54,775 nt of DNA from CAZVGZ01 sp964627605. Its GTDB lineage: Bacteria > Latescibacterota > MWCZ01 > CAZVGZ01. Positions 17,061 through 24,419 of this stretch are shown piece by piece (within the stretch, counting starts at the first letter, position 1; each line of letters starts with the position of its first letter). The notes under the pieces are model-generated. The model ran no database searches. It saw only the letters and a program-made list of their open reading frames with translations, and was not told the origin of the DNA. The translations under genes were made by a program, and so were the position numbers. The stretch spans positions 1-54,775 of the forward strand of contig CAZVGZ010000024.1 of NCBI GenBank assembly GCA_964627605.1. The letters are read 5' to 3'.

Positions 17061-17485
17061 AGTGTCGCTTTCATGCTCTAGGGCGTACCGCAGTATCTAA
17101 ATCAATCGATAGAAAGATATGATCCGAAGCGATCTGACGGGACAGTATCTGCTTTGGGGGGAGTCACCGCCACTGCCCCTCTGGTATCATTAGCTGGTTG
17201 ACAAATCTAACATTAGTACCTGGTGCCCTCCAAAAGCAGCATCTACGATCCTCCGACGAATTTTCAGATATTGCCCAAAGGAACGGGGTTTGGCGGATAT
17301 TGTTGAGAGAGTTGACCATACTAGTCATAAATAGGTATATTTTGGTGCGATAGACGTGGCATCGACGCAGGGGAGCCTGCATGAAATCTCGTAAATGGTA
17401 GAAAGGACCGGCCTGCCTGTCGATAATCCCTCGCTTCATTAGAACACTATCCCCATCTGTCCAGCATACCTATCGCCACGATGCT
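17061..17485. other. Divergent intergenic region with MFS promoter
   Basis: This 425-base gap separates the glycosyltransferase remnant (-) from the MFS gene (+). Apart from the promoter at 17312-17341 I see no convincing gene or repeat. A 91-codon minus-strand frame (17164-17439) has no ribosome site or recognisable content. The MFS reading frame stays open upstream of its ATG as far as 17402, so its N-terminus may begin in this gap at a non-ATG codon. Confidence 0.5.
17312..17341 (+). promoter_or_regulatory. Putative sigma-70 promoter for the MFS gene
   Basis: TTGACC (17312-17317), an 18-base spacer and TATATT (17336-17341) lie about 145 bases before the ATG of the MFS transporter. The match is good, but this is sequence evidence only. 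Confidence 0.4.
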
Positions 17486-18697
17486 ATGTGGGCGATCTGC
17501 CGAGGGACGTTGGCCTCCGGCGGAGCCGCCACCGCCGCTCTCGTGGCGAAAAAAGCCCTCAACGCCTCAAACCTTGAGATATCGCTTCTCTACAGCGCCG
17601 GTGGAATCGGCCTGCTGACGACATTGGCGCTGGCTGGCTGGATGCATCGGCACAAGATGATGCCATTCGTGGTTTGGCCTGAAGCTATCGCCCGAGCGGC
17701 GTTTATTCTGGTGGCTTTTGCTGCTGGATCATGGACTTTCACGCTGTGCGCAAGTCTCGCATACGCAGCAGGATCGACTATTCGCCCCGCCGAGGCGCGG
17801 CTCTATAAATCCAACTATCCCGATGAGATTCGTGGACGTGTGTTTGGCCTCGTCAGGCGCGGAATGGTGGTCGCCCACCTCGCATCAGCGCAGGTGATAG
17901 GCATATCGCTCGACAGACATCCAGAACTCTACGGACTGATATATCCGCTGCTTGGTTTCATCGGGCTTCTGGGCACTCTGAGTGTCAGCCGCATCAAAGT
18001 CCAAGGTGAGGGGCAGTTTGCCAAAAACGCTTCAGGTCAGGCGTTGGGGGATGTGTGGAGGATCATCATCACCGACAGACCCTATGTGGCGTTCATACTG
18101 ATCTGGGGGCTTTTTGGGTTCTCGTACAGTATTGTAGGTCCGGTGAAAGCGATTTATCTGGCCGACCCGGAACAGGGCTTCAACGCTTCCTACGCAGCAT
18201 CCTTGCTGATTTTGGTTGTGCTCCCAGGCGCACTAACGTTTATCACGTTGCCGCTTTGGGGCCGCGCTTTGGACCGGATCCCTGTGGCGAGCCTTCGTAT
18301 CCCTCAGCTGATCCTCGTGACAGTCAGCGCTTTTCTGTGGGCGGTGGGTGGATCGCTTTGGGTTTTGGCTGTAGCAGGGCTGCTCTCTGGGATAGCGAGC
18401 GGCGGTGGCCAGATTATGGGGAATATAGGGCTGTTCGAGTTTGCCGAGCGCAAAAATGTTTCGCTCTATGTAAGCATCCACACAACGTTATTAGGCATGC
18501 GAATGCTCATCGGCCCTCAGATTGGTCGTCTTATAGTCGAACACTCAGGCGTGCGCTCAGCTTTTTGGGTTTCGGCCTGCATCGCAGGATTGAGTATCAT
18601 CCTGATGTCCGCCCTCGCAAAAGGGATGCACAACCGGCGTATAGGTAGATACGGCCAACTAGACGAGCCGTCCGCCGTCGTCGTGTCGGAGCAGTAA
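17486..18697 (+). CDS. Major facilitator superfamily transporter
   Basis: A 403-residue integral membrane protein with about 11-12 hydrophobic helices and a central cytoplasmic linker near residues 170-195. The loop between helices 4 and 5 has SNYPDEIRGRVFGLVRRG, close to the conserved MFS motif. It belongs to the drug/sugar-type MFS without further assignment. The first helix looks short from the ATG at 17486, and the frame is open for 28 more codons, so the real start may be an upstream non-ATG codon. It precedes the sulfatase gene by about 110 bases on the same strand and may import the product of the nearby glycan cluster. That role is inference from position. Confidence 0.85.
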   Translation: MWAICRGTLASGGAATAALVAKKALNASNLEISLLYSAGGIGLLTTLALAGWMHRHKMMPFVVWPEAIARAAFILVAFAAGSWTFTLCASLAYAAGSTIRPAEARLYKSNYPDEIRGRVFGLVRRGMVVAHLASAQVIGISLDRHPELYGLIYPLLGFIGLLGTLSVSRIKVQGEGQFAKNASGQALGDVWRIIITDRPYVAFILIWGLFGFSYSIVGPVKAIYLADPEQGFNASYAASLLILVVLPGALTFITLPLWGRALDRIPVASLRIPQLILVTVSAFLWAVGGSLWVLAVAGLLSGIASGGGQIMGNIGLFEFAERKNVSLYVSIHTTLLGMRMLIGPQIGRLIVEHSGVRSAFWVSACIAGLSIILMSALAKGMHNRRIGRYGQLDEPSAVVVSEQ

Positions 18698-18764
18698 AAC
18701 GACTGAGATATTGCGCTACGAACCTGCGGCACTCTAATGGGGTTTTGGAGACGGCACAACCACG

Positions 18765-18784
18765 AAAAAACACCCGAAGGGTGT
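18765..18784 (-). terminator. Possible minus-strand intrinsic terminator before the sulfatase
   Basis: ACACCC-GAA-GGGTGT (18770-18784) forms a 6-bp stem with a three-base loop. On the minus strand it is followed by five T residues (18769-18765). It could stop antisense readthrough from the convergent GH98-like operon. The short stem keeps confidence low. Confidence 0.35.
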
Positions 18785-18809
18785 CGAAACTGCAATAGGA
18801 GCCAACAAA

Positions 18810-20288
18810 ATGCCAAAAGATCGCCCGAACGTGATAATTATCTGCTCAGACACCTATCGACCGGATCACATTGCAGCCAATGGGCATCCGTGGATCAAGA
18901 CACCTGAACTGGATGAGTTTGTGGAGAAGACTATCAATTTTGAGGGTGGCACGGTGTCCAGTTTTCCTACGATTCCCATGCGGACCGACTGGCTGGCAGG
19001 GCGATTTTCGCACCCGCGGCACGGTTGGCGGGATTTGGACCCCAAAGCTATCACCATGCCTCAGATATTGAGTAAGGAGGGGTATACTACGCAGCTTATC
19101 GCCGACACGACACACCTTCTCAGGTCGAAGTTTTGGCAGGCGTACGACCATTTTCATTTCGAGCGGGGGCACGAAGGCGACCGGCCGTTTTCACGCCTTA
19201 ACACACCTATCGAGGATACAGTCACTGACAGGCGCAAGACTCGGATTGATCGCGGGAACCACGGCGACCGGCCTGCGATTGTCGATGTCCACAAGCACAC
19301 GAATTTCAGGCAGCACTACGAAGAGGAGTGTCACGTCGCCAGGCTATCAGATGTGGCGTGCAGATGGGTTGAGGACAACCACAAAGGCGGACCGTTCTTT
19401 TTGTGGGTGGACTCGTTTGATGTCCATGAGCCCTGGACGCCGCCTGAGTATATCGTGCGGAAGTACGATCCTTCATACGACGGCGAACCGATGATGCATC
19501 CCAACTATGATTCGAGCGACATCTATTCGCCAGAAGAACTCAAAAACCTGCACGCTCACTACGCTGGTGAGTGTACGATGGCAAGTAAACATATTGGCCG
19601 CGTGTTGAGGATTATTGAGGACACCAGGCTGATGGAAAACACGATTGTGCTGTTTACTTCGGATCACGGGATGTATGTCGGAGAGAGAGGGCGCACAGGT
19701 AAGAGCGCCATTACCCCTGACGCGTTCGACGTCTTTCCGTTCTATCGCGAGATTGCGAATATATGCTGGTCGATGCATGTTCCGCAGTCACTCGCAAACG
19801 GGGTTCTCCCGCCGGGAACACGGATGCCGCAGATAGCTCAGGCTCCCGATGTCCTTCCAACAGTTTTGGAACTGTGCGGAATTGAGCAGCCCAAAGAGAG
19901 CGACATCGAGGGGATAAGTCTGGTGCCGTGGATCACAGGCCAGCGAAGCGATCAGACGCGGGAGATCGCGATCACGACATGGACAGCGATGACCCATCAC
20001 TCCCGCAAAACTACAAAATGCCGCAGGCCTACGGTGACTGACGGCACCTGGACGCTGCTCATCAAGGAGCCGCCTGATGAAGGCCCGCCTGAACTTTATA
20101 ACGTAGCAGATGATCCTAATCAGACGACCGACTTGATTTCCGAGCATAAGGATGAGGCCAAAAGGCTCCACACGCTGATGCTTGACTGGTTGGAGAGTCA
20201 CGAGGCGGGCTCATCGGCGCTTGAGAGGCTTTCGGCCCCCAACGTCGGACTCACCTCCTGCTGCACGCCTACCATCCCTCGTATCTGA
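18810..20288 (+). CDS. Sulfatase-family hydrolase with Thr at the catalytic position
   Basis: A 492-residue alkaline-phosphatase-superfamily protein of the sulfatase family. Metal-site elements are present: NVIIICSDTYRPDH near the N-terminus, FTSDHGMYVGERG, and a C-terminal LYNVADDPNQTTDL like other sulfatases. The C/S-x-P-x-R motif that is converted to formylglycine reads T-I-P-M-R at residues 54-58, followed by TDWLAGR. Thr therefore stands where Cys or Ser is required. Thr nucleophiles are used by related phosphodiesterases, so it may cleave a phosphoester or phosphonate, or use Thr directly. There is no signal peptide. AGGAG nine bases before the ATG supports the start. The 3' end overlaps the convergent GH98-like gene by 20 bases. 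Confidence 0.88.
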   Translation: MPKDRPNVIIICSDTYRPDHIAANGHPWIKTPELDEFVEKTINFEGGTVSSFPTIPMRTDWLAGRFSHPRHGWRDLDPKAITMPQILSKEGYTTQLIADTTHLLRSKFWQAYDHFHFERGHEGDRPFSRLNTPIEDTVTDRRKTRIDRGNHGDRPAIVDVHKHTNFRQHYEEECHVARLSDVACRWVEDNHKGGPFFLWVDSFDVHEPWTPPEYIVRKYDPSYDGEPMMHPNYDSSDIYSPEELKNLHAHYAGECTMASKHIGRVLRIIEDTRLMENTIVLFTSDHGMYVGERGRTGKSAITPDAFDVFPFYREIANICWSMHVPQSLANGVLPPGTRMPQIAQAPDVLPTVLELCGIEQPKESDIEGISLVPWITGQRSDQTREIAITTWTAMTHHSRKTTKCRRPTVTDGTWTLLIKEPPDEGPPELYNVADDPNQTTDLISEHKDEAKRLHTLMLDWLESHEAGSSALERLSAPNVGLTSCCTPTIPRI

Positions 20289-22515
20289 AGCGGTAGATGC
20301 CAGTATCCTCCATGCGCAGAAACGCTGGTGTCGTTCTGTGGATTTTCCAGCCATCGGCGCTATGCGTCCAGACCATCTGCAGCAGATTGAGTTCGCCGCT
20401 GAAAGATCTTTTGAAAGTATCGCTCGGCTCCATCTCCGGCCCGCCGCCAGCCCACATGCGGATCTCGCAATCGACCTCGACCCGCTCCTTTGTCACCGCA
20501 CGCCAATCCCTTACGAACAGGCGCATCGCCGTGGACCGCCAGGCTGCTGATACCGCTCCCCACCGCGCCACCAGGTGCTCGATGGCCTGACCCATGTACT
20601 TTTGGAAGATTGAGCGGAATACAACGCCGACGGACTCGGTTGTTCGTCCGTCAGGTTCCACGTAGTCGTCAGCATAGAAACTCAGAATGCGGTCCACGTT
20701 CTCCGCCTCGATAGCTTGCTTCCAGCCAAGCAGAGCATCCATCAGCTCTCGCTTGATCTGTCCATCCGGGTTGTTGTCCGCGATGACCGGAGATGCCAGA
20801 TCCTCCACAGCGTGGCACTCCGAGCACCGCACCTCGTCTGCGAGCACTTCGGGCGTAATGCCGGGAATCGCCTCCCCCAATCGGGGGCGCTCCACCGGCT
20901 CGGTGTCGGCGCTTGTGCCGAACCAAAGGCTCCTGCGGCTTTCTCGCATGGACAGAATCAGGAACTGATGTAGATGAAGTGTTCCCTCGATGGTTTCTTC
21001 GGCACTTGTGATCGCCGACACGGCGAACAGGTCACCGTCGGTCGCTTCACCCAAAGGGAAGGTCGTCTGCGTGACAGGCTCATCGGTCAGACGCTCTTCC
21101 AGTTCGTCTCGCAGACGCCAGACGTGGTAGCCCTGGTCGCCTTTGTTCGCCTCCCATTCTAGCACCCACCCGTCATCGTTTAGCTCCAGGCGAACGTTGG
21201 TAGGCCGCCTCGGTACGGGGAGTTTTACCGATTCCGGAACGAGCCAGTTCTCGTGAGTATTGGCCGCAACAGCCAATGGTCCTGACACATAGCTCCAGGC
21301 GGTACCGCGGTCCATTTCCGGGAAATACTCATTCGCGACCTTTCGTGCATGCTCCACAGACGACAGATCGCCTGGCCGGATGACTCGCTCAAACTGACCG
21401 AGCACCCAGTCTGGTGTCTTCGCCGGCAGTACGGGAATCCATCCATACCGGGGTGTGTTGGGGATCATCTCCGCATCCCGAGCGCGGTCGAATACCCCAT
21501 ACGTCCCTCGTATGAGTCTGCCTTCGTTCCTGTCGAAATCAAGATCAGCGGAGATCTCGTGGAAGTCGATGGGCTTCTGGCAAAGGGGCATGTGATAGGC
21601 CACAGGCGTCGTGGCCAGCGTCTCCGTTCTCGACGGTATGAGCCTCTCCTTGAGAATACGTCTGAACGTCGGTTCGATCCACTCCTTGCCTTTGACCCAG
21701 AAATCCTGCCCAGGCTCCACCGAGAACACGGTCGCACCGGCGCTGGCGCCGAGGAGATACATGGTGGCATATATCCCCCCCGGTATCGCCATGGAGCCTC
21801 CTGTGCAGTGACCAGGCTCGTTGTAGCCGCAATCGGACCAGTAGAACGACTGCCCTTCAACCCCCCACTGCGCCGTGGCGCCTGAAATCCAGATTCCCAT
21901 GCCGCCTAGATGGCCCATATATTTCGAGACAGCGCCGTTCATCGCGTGCGTCGGGATCACATATTCGCCGTATTCGCAAATCGTCTCGAAAAGAGCTTCG
22001 TTGTTGGCGGAGCAGCCAACCGCAGCCAGATTCTCGCCCATCTGTTGCCAGCTCAAAAACAGTCCGTATTCGCCGCAGAGCCGAACTGTGTCCCTCATGT
22101 ATCTGGCGTTGCGGCCCATAGCGTGCTCTGGATCGAGGCCGTGCACCACGTATGTTCGCTGGCTTGCTTCGGTGATCTGCAGCCCAACGATACACGTGTA
22201 ATCGGCGACATACCGCTCCACTGTACTAAGCGGGATAGTGTTCCACGATTCGCCGTTGTTCGATTGAATCTGCAATGTGATGGGGATTCCCGCCGCTTGA
22301 GCCGCCGGGAGAAGTACCTCGATGCGACGAAAACGGTCATGAAGGACGCCGTCGATCTGCACCGTGAAGTACGGTTTCAGTTCGTCGTCAAGCTGCTCCC
22401 AATGCTCCAATACATTGCGCTTGTTCTCCTGATGGTCCTCTCCCGGCCAGTGCGGCGCCATGATAACGAATAGCGGGTGCGATGGCGATATCTCGGTCCT
22501 GATGGGTGATTTCAT
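20269..22515 (-). CDS. GH98-like glycoside hydrolase with C-terminal NTF2-like domain
   Basis: A 748-residue multidomain protein. Residues about 10-380 follow the GH98 catalytic barrel: SHPLFVIMAPHWPG, a D/E-rich strand VGLQITEAS, GIWISGATAQWGVEGQSFYW, LLGASAGATVFSVEP and LKERLIPSRTETL. Known GH98 enzymes are endo-beta-galactosidases or xylanases. Residues about 415-520 look like an Fn3-type beta sandwich (PTNVRLELNDDGWVLEWEAN). A CSECH motif (564-568) lies in a linker. Residues about 590-735 look like an NTF2/SnoaL fold (ENVDRILSFYADDY). There is no signal peptide at the ATG I chose (22515, AAAGG upstream); the frame is open to 22701. It is the last gene of the minus-strand glycan cluster. 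Confidence 0.75.
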   Translation of the reverse strand: MKSPIRTEISPSHPLFVIMAPHWPGEDHQENKRNVLEHWEQLDDELKPYFTVQIDGVLHDRFRRIEVLLPAAQAAGIPITLQIQSNNGESWNTIPLSTVERYVADYTCIVGLQITEASQRTYVVHGLDPEHAMGRNARYMRDTVRLCGEYGLFLSWQQMGENLAAVGCSANNEALFETICEYGEYVIPTHAMNGAVSKYMGHLGGMGIWISGATAQWGVEGQSFYWSDCGYNEPGHCTGGSMAIPGGIYATMYLLGASAGATVFSVEPGQDFWVKGKEWIEPTFRRILKERLIPSRTETLATTPVAYHMPLCQKPIDFHEISADLDFDRNEGRLIRGTYGVFDRARDAEMIPNTPRYGWIPVLPAKTPDWVLGQFERVIRPGDLSSVEHARKVANEYFPEMDRGTAWSYVSGPLAVAANTHENWLVPESVKLPVPRRPTNVRLELNDDGWVLEWEANKGDQGYHVWRLRDELEERLTDEPVTQTTFPLGEATDGDLFAVSAITSAEETIEGTLHLHQFLILSMRESRRSLWFGTSADTEPVERPRLGEAIPGITPEVLADEVRCSECHAVEDLASPVIADNNPDGQIKRELMDALLGWKQAIEAENVDRILSFYADDYVEPDGRTTESVGVVFRSIFQKYMGQAIEHLVARWGAVSAAWRSTAMRLFVRDWRAVTKERVEVDCEIRMWAGGGPEMEPSDTFKRSFSGELNLLQMVWTHSADGWKIHRTTPAFLRMEDTGIYRFRYEGW

Positions 22516-22807
22516 AACACGATAGCCTTTCCATTTTGATCTGCTAATGTCGGATACTGAGCCGATCGCGATGCTCAACGACTGTCGGAAGTGGTAGCGC
22601 CGAATACACAGGCACGCTACTAATCTTACGTTGTTGTGAATGCGTAAATGCCCGAATTGACCTCCAGCGTGATTGGCCCGCTGTCGACATCGCTCTTCCA
22701 AACGATCAGGTCAGGTCGCGAGGTCGCCTAGTGGACGCGTCGATGAGAAGACCCATCCGGCAAAACGGCGCGTTTGGCTGCGCATACGGGCATTACCCAC
22801 ACCCACA
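22516..22807. other. Intergenic region
   Basis: These 292 bases lie between the GH98-like gene and the upstream amidohydrolase gene on the same strand. I see no gene, terminator or clear promoter. The open frame continuing from the GH98-like gene to 22701 encodes Arg/Cys-rich sequence that does not look like protein. Confidence 0.5.
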
Positions 22808-24109
22808 TTACACGACCACCGGCTCAAAACCGAGTCTCCAAAACCTGTTTGGATTGTTGAACAGCCAATCGGCGGCGACGGCCCTGGCTTCGTCCGAGCC
22901 CAACCAGCCCGAGTCGATATGTCGCGCAAGGGCCCAACCGATGTTGTCGCGGGCGATCTCAAGATGTCCTGCGGCGTACTCCACGCCTCCATAGTCGCCG
23001 CCAAAGCCGAAAATCTTACCGTGCGGCACGCTGGTGATCGCCTGATACAGTACGTCCTGTGAGTACACCGGGTCGATAATATGCGTCCAACAGAAATTGA
23101 GGTAGACGTTGGGGTAGTTCTTGCCGAGATAGAGGAAATCTCCAGCGTTGGGCCAGTTTGCGTGAAACAGATCAAACTGAACGTCCCTGTGCATCTCGAG
23201 GGTGTTCGTGAGTCTGACGGTGTTGGTTTTGGCTATGTCGTTGCGCGCTCCAGCCATGTGACCGGTGTGAATCTGGACGGGCAACTCCAGGTCCCGCGCG
23301 ATTCTCATAAACGAGTGGAACAGATAATCGTCCAGAGGTTTTGAATGGGGCCAACCCAGCGTTGTGCGAGGGTCGTCCATCATCGAGTTAAAGAGCCGTT
23401 CGGCATCGTATTTGGCAACATTGTCAAACCTGAGCGTCCTGGAGTACGCCGACTGATCCTTCATGCCGATCGCGCCGCGTCTCTTGTACAGCGAAAATAT
23501 CTCGCGGCACACATCAACATATTCGTCAAGCGTGATCGGCTTTCGGTCGATCTGGGAACCGATGTCCATCACGTTCCCGTAGCTGGTGATCGCTGCGTGG
23601 TATAGCGGCAAGGGGATCACCAAACGGTCGCAACCAGGGAACTGGTACGATCCGTCGAGGACCGATTTCGGCTCGCCCCAGATGTTTACAATGCGGCAGC
23701 GGATGTTGGCTCTGTCCAGAACCCCCCAATAGACTGAGTCGTCCGAGAGATCAATGATCTTCTGGTCAATCCGTTCCAACGCGTCAAGACTCATCACCGG
23801 TTCACCGTAGATCTCCCGCATCACCCATTTGGTAACTCGGGCGTAGCCGGTATGCTCTGTTCGTTTCCACACCCGCTCAAACAGTGGCCAGCGGTCTTTG
23901 AGCGACTTGGAGCCGTCGCAAATAGCTTCGATTTCGCGATCGCTGGAGGCCGAGCGCAGATCGGACTGTATGTAGCCACCAATTACCGCCGCTAGACCGT
24001 CTTCGTACTCTTTGGCGTATGCGGGGCCTTCAGCATGTTTGTGACAGTCTATGACAGGGATCTGGGCCAGATCGGCCCTGATCCGCTCGAAAGATGATTT
24101 GACGGACAT
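22808..24109 (-). CDS. Amidohydrolase-superfamily metal-dependent hydrolase
   Basis: A 433-residue TIM-barrel protein of the amidohydrolase superfamily (PF04909/uronate-isomerase-like). IPVIDCHKHAEGP is the first-strand H-x-H metal site. LPVQIHTGHMAGA and FDLFHANWPNAGDF carry the strand-5 and strand-6 His ligands, and FGFGGDYGGVEYAAG the strand-8 Asp. It could isomerise or hydrolyse a uronate or lactone released by the cluster, but the substrate cannot be read from the sequence. I start at the ATG at 24109 (MSVKSSFERI); 25 extra codons to 24184 look unlike the family. It lies between the rhamnosidase and the GH98-like gene on the same strand. Confidence 0.82.
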   Translation of the reverse strand: MSVKSSFERIRADLAQIPVIDCHKHAEGPAYAKEYEDGLAAVIGGYIQSDLRSASSDREIEAICDGSKSLKDRWPLFERVWKRTEHTGYARVTKWVMREIYGEPVMSLDALERIDQKIIDLSDDSVYWGVLDRANIRCRIVNIWGEPKSVLDGSYQFPGCDRLVIPLPLYHAAITSYGNVMDIGSQIDRKPITLDEYVDVCREIFSLYKRRGAIGMKDQSAYSRTLRFDNVAKYDAERLFNSMMDDPRTTLGWPHSKPLDDYLFHSFMRIARDLELPVQIHTGHMAGARNDIAKTNTVRLTNTLEMHRDVQFDLFHANWPNAGDFLYLGKNYPNVYLNFCWTHIIDPVYSQDVLYQAITSVPHGKIFGFGGDYGGVEYAAGHLEIARDNIGWALARHIDSGWLGSDEARAVAADWLFNNPNRFWRLGFEPVVV

Positions 24110-24419
24110 AGCGCCGCTTTCTGAATCGTTGTTAGTGGGGCGGTGGACACACACGAAGATTGAGATCGTCAATCCATGGGCCACTTGAAGGTGGACATCG
24201 GGTGTTATTTACCGCCGTCATCGAGCGGCGTCCAGGTTTGCCACCATTGTTCGACAGATCTCGTCAATGGACCCGCGCCTTACCGGAGTCGCCGTGTTCT
24301 GCTGCTTGCGTCGGTCTCCCGATGGTCGTTTCGTGGGAATGACACTGTTTGTTGACGAAGAGCCAGCGCGGAGTCGTAATCGTGATCGTGATGAGCTTCT
24401 CGCTTCTGAGGGTGCTCTT
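24110..24419. other. Intergenic region
   Basis: This 310-base gap lies between the rhamnosidase stop and the amidohydrolase start, both on the minus strand. I see no gene, hairpin with T-tract or repeat. The small frames crossing it are Arg/Ser-rich and unlike proteins. Confidence 0.5.

Noticed and set aside
17164..17439. 91-codon minus-strand frame before the MFS gene
   Set aside because: There is no ribosome site or known motif, and it crosses the likely MFS promoter.
20812..20826. CxxCH as a cytochrome c heme site in the GH98-like protein
   Set aside because: The protein has no export signal and a single motif in a linker, so covalent heme attachment is unlikely. I kept it only as an oddity.
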